Under the pieces are notes generated by a model that was not told the origin of the DNA, did no database searches, and saw only the letters and a program-made list of their open reading frames with translations. A DNA stretch of 31,224 nucleotides, taken from the NCBI GenBank assembly GCA_037178675.1, contig JAYMGJ010000783.1:1-31224 (forward strand), written 5' to 3'. This DNA comes from Scleroderma bovista (taxonomy: Eukaryota > Basidiomycota > Agaricomycetes > Boletales > Sclerodermataceae). Each line of letters begins with the position of its first letter. Positions within the stretch are counted from its first letter, which is position 1. Shown in pieces: positions 10,358 through 20,020 of the stretch. Position numbers and translations under genes: made by a program.

Positions 10358-10763
10358 TGTAATGGTCTAACAGTGTAACGGTCTAACTTTTTATCTTATC
10401 TAATCTGCGATTAGATGACATCTTATCTTATTGTACCATAGTATCTTATCTAAGTGCATCTTATCTGTAGAACTGTCTGGACCACAGCCTCGTGCTGTGC
10501 ATGCTGTATCCCTTGATGTCATTAGCATAGCCTTACCACAGGATGGCAGCTGTGTTCACTGCCTTGTACAGCATACAGCCTCATGGATAGCCTTGCACAA
10601 GACACATGTAGTGTAGTATATATACTGCTGCAATCCAGCACCCAGAGGCTCTCCATTCGAGCTCTCTTTGGGTTTTCGCTCTAAGACACTTGGTTCCTAT
10701 TTCCCTCCTCAGAGTCTTGACATGTGGTAGTTCTTTGGGTTGTTTTCCCTTAGGGTTGTCTCA
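10358..10763 (+). repeat. Solo LTR, family C copy 1 (GATA-site-rich)
   Basis: A 406-bp unit flanked by the 5-bp duplication TTCAA (10353-10357 and 10764-10768). It begins TGTAATGGTCTAACAG, which is repeated almost exactly as TGTAACGGTCTAAC at 10374, so this copy carries a 16-bp tandem duplication at its 5' end. It ends GGGTTGTCTCA. A TATATATA box lies at about 10616-10624. The upstream part holds five TTATCT (AGATAA) hexamers at 10388-10470 and the inverted repeat ATCTAATC/GATTAGAT. The family of the parent element is unknown. It is inserted in the NLR pseudogene. Confidence 0.75.
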
Positions 10764-10910
10764 TTCAATCACAGTCCACCCACAAATCTTTCAAAAATTC
10801 TGAGACTATCCTGATAGCCAGCTTATGTTGCCACATGAAGCAATCCATAAGATAAGGTGTTGTTGTGTTGTGTTGGCCTTCAACATTTTTGTGGTGCAAG
10901 TGTGGGTGGA

Positions 10911-11536
10911 TGATATGACCATGTCCAACTCCGGATCTTATCTGGTTACTCTGGTCGCATTGCAGCCTTACAGCTCAACTCCGGTTGCTCGTCACTTACT
11001 CCAGTCACGGTCACACAGATATGCTTCCACTAACTACAACCCTTGGTCTAGTCTGCTTCCAGTTCTTACCACACTTCCCCATCTACCCTGCCTGTTCATG
11101 AGTTCTCCATGTTCTCGATATATCCTAGACCTTGTAGCATTTTCACCAGACCTGATTTATTTTACCCGGACCTGACTTTATTTTCACCAGACCAGACCTA
11201 GTCCTAACTCTGGTCCTCCCTTGTCCGCTATTAGGTTGTTTACTTGTCACCGTATGTACTCGACCCTAGTTTCTACTTAGTATAAATACCCTCTAGGTTA
11301 TCTTGTACACCTCAGTCTGAAATCAACTTAGTCACTACTCCAGTCTCTGTCTCTGTCTCTGTCTCTGTCCCCATCACCTTGACCGGAACCTATGCAAGGG
11401 ATCAACGCACGTCATCCTTGTTGTTGAATCCAAGCGGTCACCAACTCCGGCCGGACTAACCCCTTGTCCAGCCCTCTGCCCTCCTCCTTCGTCCGGACTT
11501 GACCAGACCCCCTACCGGAGTAGACCTGGACTTGAC
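10911..11536 (+). repeat. Solo LTR of the main gypsy family
   Basis: A 626-bp diverged copy of the gypsy LTR at 21150-21779, same orientation, with perfect 5-bp target-site duplication GTGGA (10906-10910 and 11537-11541). It begins TGATATGACC (TGTTACGACC in the intact element) and ends CTTGACA. TATAAATACC and CTCAGTCTGAAATC are preserved at about 11281-11325. A (TCTCTG) run near 11345-11368 is expanded relative to the intact LTR. Several CCGG sites are changed to CTGG or CCAG. Confidence 0.88.
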
Positions 11537-11588
11537 AGTGGATGACTGTATGTGTATCAAGAGAGGGTAAGTCTCTTGTGGACAACAT

Positions 11589-11969
11589 TGTAACGGTCTA
11601 ACTTTTTATCTTATCTAATCTGTGATTAGATGACATCTTATCTTATCGTAGCATGGTATCTTATCTAGTGCATCTTATCTGTAGGTCTGTCTAGACTACA
11701 GCCTCGTGCTGTACATGCTGTATCCCTTGATGTCATTAGCATAGCCTTACCACAGGATGGCAGCTGTGTTCACTGCCTTGTACAGCATACAGCCTCATGG
11801 ATAGCCTTGCACAGGACACATGTAGTGTAGTATATATACTGCTGCAATCCAGCACCCAGAGGCTCCCCATTTGAGCTCTCTTTGGGTCTTTTCTCTAAGA
11901 TCTCTAGTCCTATCCTCCTCAGAGTCTTCATGTGGTAGTTCTTTGGGTTTTGCCCTTAGGGTTGTCTCA
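11589..11969 (+). repeat. Solo LTR, family C copy 2
   Basis: A 381-bp copy of the unit at 10358-10763, without the 16-bp 5' duplication, starting TGTAACGGTCTAAC and ending GGGTTGTCTCA. It has its own 5-bp duplication AACAT (11584-11588 and 11970-11974), so it is an independent insertion rather than the partner of copy 1. The five TTATCT hexamers, the TATATATA box and the inverted repeat are conserved. Confidence 0.78.
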
Positions 11970-12418
11970 AACATGTACCACACAACTCTGGGGAGTGTTG
12001 TAAGCAAGAGGCCAACTGCTCTGGTACATTTCTGCTCTGTGATGCAGCAAGTTCTGTATACAGTGGAGCCACTTCCAATCAATGGACTGGATGCAATGTG
12101 TTGACATTTCTCCCACAAGGACAGTAATTTTAATGTGGTGATTGTTCTATGTTTTTAGGGACCATTGTTAAGTGGTGTCACTGATGCATCATGCCCATCC
12201 ATCCACTTCATAACTTGTTTTATGGCTTCCTTGACTGATCAATCTCAGAGTGGGGACTATTTTGTTGGGGAGTCTGACATTCAAATGGACATGGCTATTG
12301 CATTGCTTTGTGTCCTTCATGGGGGTCTAATATCTGTGGCCTAGAGAGCTCCTACTTATTTAATTTGGAGGTACCTGATCTTGCTGAGAGGGTGAAAGCC
12401 AAAATTCCACCCCACCTC

Positions 12419-12627
12419 TATTGGGTTATGAGACTCAGTGATAAAGGAAGGTCACTATATTATCTACCTATTGGGTTATGAGACTGGTAGATAAGTAAGT
12501 ACAGGTAACAAGGGAATAAACCAAGAGAGCTCACCTCAGTGATAAAGGAAGGTCACTGAGGTGCAAATGTAACGAGTATGAAAGATTTACTACCATGATT
12601 ATGTAAGCTACGTGTGTATACTCAACA
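12419..12627 (-). repeat. Copia 3' LTR
   Basis: On the minus strand it starts TGTTGAGTATAC and ends CTCATAACCCAATA, so the ends are TG...TA rather than TG...CA. It contains an internal near-repeat of ATTGGGTTATGAGAC and short inverted segments (CAGTGATAAAGGAAGGTCACT twice on the + strand). Differences from the 5' LTR are almost all at CpG sites. Confidence 0.88.
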
Positions 12628-12640
12628 CTCCCCCTCAATT
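12628..12640 (-). other. Copia polypurine tract
   Basis: On the minus strand AATTGAGGGGGAG lies directly before the 3' LTR start TGTTGAG, as expected for the plus-strand primer of reverse transcription. The gag-pol stop codon TGA (12637-12635) is part of it. Confidence 0.75.
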
Positions 12641-15600
12641 GGAACAAAGTCCAAGTGCTGTAGCAAAACGTTTAGCTTTAATGGTGGGTAAAGGTTTGGT
12701 AAGAGTGTCTGCAATCATGTTGTCAGTGGAACAATAAATGAGGTGAAGAGAATGGTTTTCAACAGCAAAATGAATGAAGTGGTATTGTATATCAATATGT
12801 TTGGTACGTGTGTGATAGCTACCATCTTTGGTAAGCACGATAGCAGATTGGCTGTCCAAATGGAGAGGAATTGGGTGAGCAAGCAGGCGGAATACTTCTC
12901 CGATGAGTTGACGAAGCCATAAGCCTTCTTTGGCTGTATGAGTGGCTGCAACATATTCTGCTTCCACAGTAGAGAGTGTAACGAGCTCTTGCTTGCATGA
13001 GGCCCAGCTCACTGCACCACCATCAAGTAGGTATGCATAGCCACTTATGGCCCAACAGTGTTCCTGTGAGGCTCCATCTGTGTCCATGTACCCTTCAAGT
13101 CCCTTTTCTATGCCTCCGAAAGTGAGTGCAAGGGATTTAGTACCAGAAAGATACCTATAGATGTGTTTCACAGCTTCCCAGTGAGGTTCTCCAGGCGCAT
13201 TATTGAACTGAGCAACTGTAGAGACAGCAAATGCAATGTCTGGACGGGTTCCTACCGCCTGTCAAGTCCGGGTCTACTCCGGTAGGGGGTCCGGTCAAGT
13301 CCGGACGAAAGCGGACGAAGGGGGAGAGCAGAAGGCTGGACAAGAGATTAGTCCGGCCGGAGTTGGTGACCGCTTGGATTCAACGACTAAGGACAACGAG
13401 CGTTGATCCCTTGCGTAGGTTCCGGTCAAGAAGATAGAGACGGAGACGGGCAGAGACTGGAGTAGTGACTAAGTTGATTTCAGACTGAGGAGTACAGGAT
13501 AAACTACAGAGTACTTATACTAAGTAAGAACTAGGGTCGAGTATATACGGTGACAAGTAAACAGCCTAAAAGGCGGACAAGGGACAACCGGAGAAAGTAC
13601 TAGGTCAGGTCCAATGAAAATAAAGTCAGGTCCGGGTAAAATAAATCAGGTCCGGTGAAAATGCTACAAGGTATAGGATATATCGAGTTCACGGAGAACT
13701 CACGTCAAGACAGGGTAAACGGCGAAGTGTGGTAACGAGCGAATGGAGCATAGACCAAGGGTTGTGCTTAACGGAAGGTTATCTGCGTGAGCGTGACCGG
13801 AGTAAGTGTTGAGCGACCGGAGTTGAGCTGTAGAGTTGCGATGCGACCGGAGTGACCGGATAAGACCCAGAGTTGGGCATGGTCGTAACACTGCCAGGTG
13901 CATCAATGATCCGATGGTGGCTCGATATGGAACACTTTTCATGTGTCCGATTTCTTTGGCTGATTGTGGTGACTGATCGCACAAGAGTTTAAGGCCTGGG
14001 TCCATAGGAACAGAGGCGGACTTGCAGTTGGTGAGGTTGTACTTAGTGAGAATGGCTTCAATATACGTCTGCTGCAACAATGATATGGTGCAGGCATTCT
14101 GATTTTGCATCACCTTCATTCCAAGTAGCCAGCTGATAGGTCCTAAGTCGGTAATTTTGTAACGCGATCCGACTTCCGCCTTGAACGAACGGATAAGCTC
14201 CAGAGAGCTGCCAGTCACTGTACAGTTGTCAACATGGCTAGCTAATATTAAAATATCTTGTCTGATCTGTCCGTAGAAAATTCCCCAGTCTGCATGTGCG
14301 CATTTGAGCCCAAGATCACCAAGAGTGAAGCTGAGCTCCTGGTACCATCTGAGAGCACCCTGTTTAGAGCCATAGAGCGCAACATTGAGCTTTGCAACTG
14401 GGTGGACATGTTTTCCCCTCATAGTATAGCCTTCAGGGAGTTCCATGTATATGTCATCTCCATCGCCTAGCTTACCATTTAAGAATGCAGAGTGGAAGTC
14501 AAATACTTTGATATCCCAGTCGTTGCGGGCTGCAATGGCTAGTACAGTACGTAGGGACACTAGTCTGGCGACGGGCGTGTAGGTTTCATCGTAATTGACG
14601 CCCTGGATCTGCGAGTAGCCCTTGGCTATGAGCCGGGCCTTGTACTTCTCGATCTCACTGTTGGCTTTGCATTTGATCTTGAAGACCCATTTGCAGCCTA
14701 TGACGTTCATGCCATTTGGTCGTTCAACCACGTTCCAGGTATGTGTGTCTTTGAGACTCTTCATTTCAGCATTAATCGTGCTTTGCCATCTTGTCCAATC
14801 TGTACGTGATCGCACCTCGCTCACCGTCGATGGATCTAATCTGTCCATCTCGACTCCAGCAGCCATGCATAGAGGTCTTCAACGCCTTCGCCGTCGCCCG
14901 TGGCCAGCTCATCTTTGATCAGCACAAGCGTTGCATTGTCCTGCACAGAGGGACTGCAGTCAGCGTCACACAATTGCCGCATGTAGTCGAGCGTGATACA
15001 ACCATCACGTGTGCCTTCACCCATCCGCAAACATCTTGTATAGTTGGATTTGAAGCGTTGGTGGGTGGAACAGCGAGGTGGGGGTGGAGGCATCTCGAAG
15101 GTGGTGCCTAGTGGGTCAGGTGTGCACTCAATCGTCTCCATTTTGACATGCTGATTGACCGTTTCCACAGATGAATGTTGTGTCGCGTTCTGCGTCTGTG
15201 ACAACCGCGCGGGTGGCTGTGCACTCTCCCCCTTGATTGGTATGTCGTTCGGCACGATTACCTCGCGTTTCTCGAAAATAACACTTCTCTCAACCCCCAC
15301 AGCCCTGGTATCTGGCCAATAGATCCGGTGCCTGTCACTTTCGATGTTGAATCCCACCCAATGTCCATCATGTGCTCGCATGTCAAGTTTCAAGCCGGTA
15401 TTGTCGTGAACTTTAATGTGGCAGCCCCAGATCGGTATATTCGAAGGATCAGGCTTCTTTTGGTAAAGTACTTCATATGGTGTTTTTGTTCTGAGACGGC
15501 GCGTTGACGAGTGATTTTTCAGCCAAGTTGCGTGCATAATGGCTTCCCCCCACAAGTTTTTGGGTAAGCCACTCACATGGATCATTGCACGAACACATTC

Positions 15601-17619
15601 AACGAGCGTGCAGTTGAGGTGTTCAGCCATGCCATTATGTTCCGGCGTGTCATGGATGGTAACACGGTGTTCTGTTCCCTTTGACTTAAGGTGCTGGCTG
15701 AATTCATTACTCAGGTACTCTCCACCACGATCTGAGCGCAAACACTTTACTTTGGCGTCGAACTGGGTAGCCAGCCAGGCTTCGTAGGATTTGTAGGATG
15801 CAAATGTCTCGGCCTTCGTCTTTTGTAGGTACAAAGTAGTATACCTTGTATGATCATCTGTGAACGAAGCATAGTACGAGCTATGGCCAGGCGTTTGGAC
15901 AGGAGAGGGTCCCCACAGGTCAGTGTGGACCTCGTCACCAAGTTCTTCATGACGCAGAAGATCACATTCCTTCCCAATGGGCTTCCGTGTGGCCTTTGCA
16001 TACTCACAGGAGTCGCATGCGCCCATAGTGGAGTGGGCTTCATCAAGTGTGATGCCAGTGATCGTGCCATCCTTCAGCATGGCACGGATGGCTGTTGGGG
16101 CTATATGTCCGAGTCTAGTATGTACTTCGGCCATTGTTAGTGGGTCCGAAGCTTTGGCTAGGCCAGCAAAAATGTGGTGTGGACGTTTGACACAGTAGAG
16201 GCCTTTGTTCAGCGGTACTTCACCCAACTTTTTCTTTCGCACATCAAAGATTTGGCAATATTTGTCACGAAAAAGTGCCGCATAGCCTGCTAGGTCAAGC
16301 TTGCTGATGGAAATGAGCATAATGCCCATTTTTGGTGCATAGAGGACATCACGAAGTCTGATTCGGGAGTGTCCCTTGCCATTCGGGAGTGAGATCATAA
16401 GATCTCCTTTTCCGATCACATGAAAAGTATGGTTGTTGGCGGCAGTGATAGGCTTAGGCATGATGGGCTTGTAGTCAAGGAATTGACCGCAGTAAGAAGA
16501 CATGTGCTGTGATGCACCCAAATCAAAGAGAGTTGTCTCTTCCCGCAAGTTGAGACCTTCACCTGCAAGGAGGGCGTGATCATAGGTCTTTGTGTAGCCT
16601 TCTTCCTCGTCAATAGTGAGATCTGCGAGATTTGGGGTATCTTCTTCAGCAATCTCTGTTAGCCAGTCGTCATCCTGTGCATGTGCAAGCCAAACACCAT
16701 CTGGTTCAGCATCTCCATCAGGTCGTGTGGCTGCGCTTGCTGCAGTAGTAGCAGTTGCTGCCTTCTCTGTCTCCTTTCCTTTCTTCATCTTGTTCAGGAA
16801 CCACTTGGGTGCCTGCCCTGCCTTTCCACCTCCATCCTTCCAGCATTGCTCCTTCAAATGACCTTTCTTCTTGCAGTTTTCGCAGACAGTAATAGACTTC
16901 TTCGAGTCCTTTGCTGAGTAAGCGGTATCCTCACTGTTACTGATAGTTTTCTTCGAGCGAGTCTGTCGTCGATCATACTCATCAGAGAGAATCCTCATGA
17001 TGAAATCTGGAGTGAGATCTGTCTGTGAGACTAGAGCTGAGGATGTTATAGCTGTGATGTTGGAGTCATAGGAGTTTGGAAGTGAGCTGATGACAATGGC
17101 TGCAAAGTTGTCATCTGAAATGGACTGTCCAAGTGCAGCAAGCTGTTCGCGCAGTAAGCGCAACTTGTCAAAGTGTGCACAGAGGTCTCCTTTTTCAGTA
17201 CAGCGAGTTTCTTGCAGCTTCCTGCAGAGGTCTATGGCTACGATGTGGGAACAATTCTGAAATAGGTTCGTCAGTGTGTCCCACACACACTTCACAGTCT
17301 TTTCTTTCTGAACTCGAAGGAACAGGGATTCCGGGAGTGAAGCAGCAATGACTTGTTTGACGTATCCATTGTGTTTTGACCAGTACTTCATCTTTTCTGG
17401 GTATTCACTAACAAGTTTTTGCTCAGCGGTCATGGGTTTCCAAGAAGAATCTTTCCCATGCGTGGGATCTTCTGGTTTTGGCACAAGACTGCTCAGGTGA
17501 CCTGTCAGGCCTTTTGAGCCTACAGCCCACTCAACTCAAGCCTTGTAGTACAGCCAGTTGCTTCCATCCACATTTAGTGTTGGTACTTGCAGAGAGGAGT
17601 AGTGCAAATCTTTTGCCAT
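12635..17619 (-). pseudogene. Copia gag-pol polyprotein, inactivated
   Basis: The most likely start is the ATG at 17619 (MAKDLHYSSLQVPTLNVDG). Codon 28 is TGA (17538-17536) where copia gags usually have Arg; the frame then stays open to about 14868. A CCHC knuckle (CENCKKKGHLKEQC) precedes the protease motif, which reads FDLGAS instead of DSGA (Asp about residue 366, Ser replaced by Leu). The integrase keeps its HHCC region (HTRLGH...CDSC) and D567, D630, E666, with 35 residues between the last two. A 1-nt deletion near 14867 shifts the frame into RT (14866-13896). RT reads HVDNCTV where the YxDD/VDD motif is expected, so the second Asp is Asn (14227-14225). The solo LTR splits the frame at 13890/13260. 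RNase H follows (DTDGAS, EAEYVAA, LDSQSAI), ending CSN at 12635. Several independent lesions make it non-autonomous. Confidence 0.9.
13260..13890 (-). repeat. Gypsy solo LTR nested in the copia element
   Basis: A 631-bp full-length LTR of the main gypsy family, reverse orientation: on the minus strand TGTTACGACC...CTTGACA. Flanks are CCGCC (13255-13259) and CTGCC (13891-13895) on the + strand, a 5-bp duplication with one C/T difference at a CpG. Removing it and one flank copy restores the copia frame (codons for LAV then GTRPD). Since no internal region remains, the gypsy copy was lost by LTR-LTR recombination after inserting into an already resident copia. Confidence 0.92.
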
Positions 17620-17670
17620 AGTAGGTATTGCTTCTGTATCAAAATTTTCTTCCGGAATTAGAGCGCAAGA

Positions 17671-17685
17671 GCGGGGCTCATAACC
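17671..17685 (-). other. Copia primer-binding site for a half initiator tRNA-Met
   Basis: Directly inside the 5' LTR the minus strand reads GGTTATGAGCCCCGC. Its complement GCGGGGCTCATAACC looks like an anticodon stem and loop with anticodon CAT; GGGCTCATAACC is, from memory, the same run as in yeast initiator tRNA-Met. Drosophila copia and Ty5 prime from an internal cut of this tRNA, so half-tRNA priming is the likely mechanism here. Confidence 0.68.
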
Positions 17686-17894
17686 TATTGGGTTATGAGA
17701 CTCAGTGATAAAGGAAGGTCACTATATTATCTACCTATTGGGTTATGAGACTGGTAGATAAGTAAGTACAGGTAATGAGGGAATAAACCAAGAGAGCTCA
17801 CCTCAGTGATAAAGGAAGGTCACTGAGGTGCAAACGTAATGAGTACGAAACATTTACTACCATGATTATGTAAGCTATGTGCATATACTCAACA
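17686..17894 (-). repeat. Copia 5' LTR
   Basis: 209 bp, matching the 3' LTR except for nine differences, eight of them explained by CG to TG or CA change at six CpG sites. The outer end is flanked by ACCTC (17895-17899). Confidence 0.88.
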
Positions 17895-17960
17895 ACCTCT
17901 CATACTCATGTTGATTCTGGGCCAAGCATCTGCATAGCACCAAGTTTAGTCCTTTTTTAT

Positions 17961-18203
17961 TTATATATATCAAATTATAGTGCATGTAGGAATACATCCC
18001 TAATATTGCACTCTACTAACAGCACAAACCATGTGGGAGAACTACCAAGACCACCTGTGACTCCCACATTTAGTATACTAATTAGACTTGTTATCGAGTA
18101 ATATTTGCACCTCTAAGACATGGTAGATAGAGCAGTGTAGAGCCTCCTCCAATATCTCTTCGATAGTAGGTAAACTTATCATGTAAAATAGCACGCTCCG
18201 CTC
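17961..18203. other. No clear gene; possible eroded NLR tail
   Basis: AT-rich sequence downstream of the last recognisable NLR codons. No motif or splice-supported exon was found. Confidence 0.3.
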
Positions 18204-18675
18204 GGAATCAATCACCACACACGTGATCGTTGACAGGGCGGTTGGTGCGCTGATGTCGGGTATTGCCTCCGCTGCCTCCCGCCTGTTGTGCTCGTTGTGC
18301 ACGACGATGAGCTCATGTTCCGCCCCCATTTTTTCACCTACAGACCCCGGGTTTTTTGCATTGTTCATATAATTACACGTAGGTCTACAAAATAGCTACT
18401 ACACTACGTAGATTGAAGTAACCAGTACTTGCAAACGGGAGGGCGATTACAAATCAAATATAGACAGCTGCTACATGGTCCGCACTGGAACGGGCTGACT
18501 CAGCCTGTCAGCAGCAATCACACCACACGTGCCCATTGACAGCGGTCAGGCACCGATCAACGTCAGAGTATTGCCTCCGCTGCCTCCCACCTGTCGTGCT
18601 CGCTGTGCGCAACAATGAGCTCGCATCCCGCCCTCGTTTCTTCACGTATGGAGCCCGGACCTTTTGCACCGTTGT
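18204..18675 (-). repeat. Diverged direct repeat, two units of about 165 bp
   Basis: Unit 1 (about 18204-18366) and unit 2 (about 18510-18675) align through CACCACACACGTG/CACCACACGTG, the shared 19-mer TATTGCCTCCGCTGCCTCC, GATGAGCTC/AATGAGCTC and the GCATTGTT/GCACCGTT end. On the minus strand both can be read as related peptides (PGSVGEKMGAEHELIVVH against PGSIREETRAGCELIVAH, each followed by REAAEAI or WEAAEAI). Only unit 1 has an open frame (18368-18078, 96 codons); unit 2 has stops. It may be a duplicated gene fragment or a short mobile repeat. Confidence 0.5.
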
Positions 18676-18928
18676 TGGAATGTCTAGTACAGACTACATA
18701 GGCTTATGTACATGCCTGGCAATCAAATTAGAGGCCTGTGCTCTATGCTCAGCGTTGTGCGCTCATGTTATCTTTGTAATTTATGCCCTCAACAAAGTGG
18801 CCTTTTCATACATCCAACTAAGGTATTGTAAGTAGCAATGAGCCGAATGGATGAAAGTAGCTACAGCCTGACAATTGTAGTTTGTGAGTCATATACATGC
18901 ATCTATGAAAGAGTTACTTTACCATGAA

Positions 18929-19931
18929 CTATTCGGGATCACTTTCAAGCACGTATTCAGCGCTCTTCGGTGCAGGAGCATTCCTAGCTCGCTTTGTAGG
19001 CCTCTCTTGATCAGCAGCGGTGGTCCCTTCCCCCGAGGTGGCTTTGCATTTGTGGCCAAAGTCTGAGCGCTTCTTACGAGGGACTTTGACGGCTTCACCA
19101 GCTGCCGCTCGCGCTTGGAGTTCCGCCTCATGCGCTTCACTTTCGGTAGCTGTCAGTGCTTTCCAGTAACATGACTTGTCCCTCAATGCATCGCGAATTC
19201 TCCGAAGGTCGGCCACTGTTCCAAGATGACTTGGGTTGACAAATGAGATACCATCAGGCCAACCCACAAGTTTCACACCCCACGCACGGATGATTGCGGT
19301 CTGGTAGTTATGATAATTCATAGTGATGTCCTTCTTCCCTGTAATCGCAACTACAATACACATTAGTTAACCCTTGTAAATCCATGGACAACGTACTGAG
19401 GCCACGAGATATCATGCGCGTGACTTGCTTGCACAGATTCGGCAGCGAGTCTCGTTCGACAAGGTCTATTGCATTCATATCAGTACACAGTCAGAATCTT
19501 ATACATTTGTTACTCACTTTTCCCTTGTGCGCAAGCCCATAGCTCGTACTGCTGACAGAGTTCACCTGCCGTGTGCTTATGAATGTCCTCCCAAAAGTCT
19601 TTGGAATCATCTGTGCCATATACAATGCTTTGGATTGTATCATTAACGTGCCCACGGACAATGAAGAGCGATGCATAGATTCCCGTTCGATCACGGAGAG
19701 AATTAAGCTATATATTTTGGTGAAAATTCAGTAGACATTAAGAGATAGACAAAATAAACTACACACCTCATTCTGAATCTTTTCAACGGTCTTGAACACG
19801 TCACGAGCGGCAGCGGCGTTATTTGCACGGACGCCATGCTTCTGTGTGTACCTGGAGTTCGAAAGTTCAGCAAGGTAAGTTTGTTTCTTCTCTTCAGTTA
19901 GGTTCTGCATCGCTGGATCTTCCACGACCAT
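18929..19931 (-). CDS. Conserved basidiomycete protein of unknown function, four exons
   Basis: Predicted exons are 19931-19767, 19707-19518, 19465-19397 and 19350-18929, separated by 59-, 52- and 46-bp introns (donors GTGTGT, GTGAGT, GTACGT; acceptors TAG). The phases agree throughout, giving about 281 residues. From memory it matches a family common in Agaricomycetes. Exon 2 reads GIYASLFIVRGHVNDTIQS and DSKDFWEDIHKH. Exon 4 has GKKDITMNYHNYQTAI, GVKLVGWPDGISFVNPSHLG and DLRRIRDALRDKSCYWKAL. The C-terminus is basic (PRKKRSDFGHKCK, RPTKRAR), which fits nuclear location. I know of no experimental function; paralogues are often seen in repeat-rich regions. The true N-terminus may lie in a further upstream exon, since relatives are usually longer. 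All exons are open and spliced in phase, so it is probably functional or recently was. Confidence 0.72.
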
Positions 19932-20020
19932 CTTTAAATTATGTTTAGCCTACGTGTCTGAAACTGAATATTTCCCTTCAGAAATTGTACCAAGTGAGGT
20001 TTCACCTCTATTCTTTGTAG

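Larger units (their letters stand above)
12419..17894 (-). mobile_element. Ty1/copia LTR retrotransposon, full length but dead
   Basis: A complete element with 209-bp LTRs (12419-12627 and 17686-17894), 5-bp target-site duplication ACCTC (12414-12418 and 17895-17899), a primer-binding site next to the 5' LTR and a purine tract next to the 3' LTR. It encodes one gag-pol in the order gag, protease, integrase, RT, RNase H, the copia order. It was inserted into the NLR gene: removing the element and one ACCTC copy restores a continuous NLR frame (codons for PPHL then SYSC). A gypsy solo LTR (13260-13890) later entered its RT/RNase H region. Without that insert the element would be about 4.84 kb. 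The LTRs differ at 9 of 209 positions by hand alignment. Confidence 0.92.
8240..17960 (+). pseudogene. NACHT-domain NLR pseudogene split by four mobile elements
   Basis: Fragments in the order of fungal NLR proteins. An exon at about 8246-8299 (PYIQMALGVLTSAAQ, followed by donor GTATGT). A helical N-terminal part at 8931-9094 (ISDLLSKVQDIYEFLLEDN). A linker at 9167-9424. A Walker A-like QAGRGKSAIAHTIA at 9444-9491. The NACHT core, with LGSCFCFVTDRQ and EEKMFTTISRDLADH in shifted frames. A Walker B-like VVAIDALDESGP at 9723-9755, followed by LPDIQAVLNIAPHVKAMSLD. After three solo LTRs come CSVMQQVLYTVEPLPI (about 12030-12078), PLLSGVTDASCPIHPLHNLF (12163-12222), GDYFVGES and ESSYLFNLEVPDLAERVKAK (to 12418). 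Beyond the copia element the frame resumes with SYSC-stop-FWAKHLHS (17900-17932). TGA codons at 9425, 12102 and 17912 and several frameshifts show it is dead. NLRs act in fungal self/non-self recognition and cell death. The C-terminal repeat domain was not found. Confidence 0.8.

Noticed and set aside
10358..11969. The two family C LTRs as the ends of one short retrotransposon
   Set aside because: Each is flanked by its own 5-bp duplication (TTCAA and AACAT), and the DNA between them includes a gypsy solo LTR and NLR remnants, so they are separate insertions.
17671..17685. A tRNA-Met gene fragment
   Set aside because: Only the anticodon arm matches and it abuts the LTR exactly, so a primer-binding site explains it.
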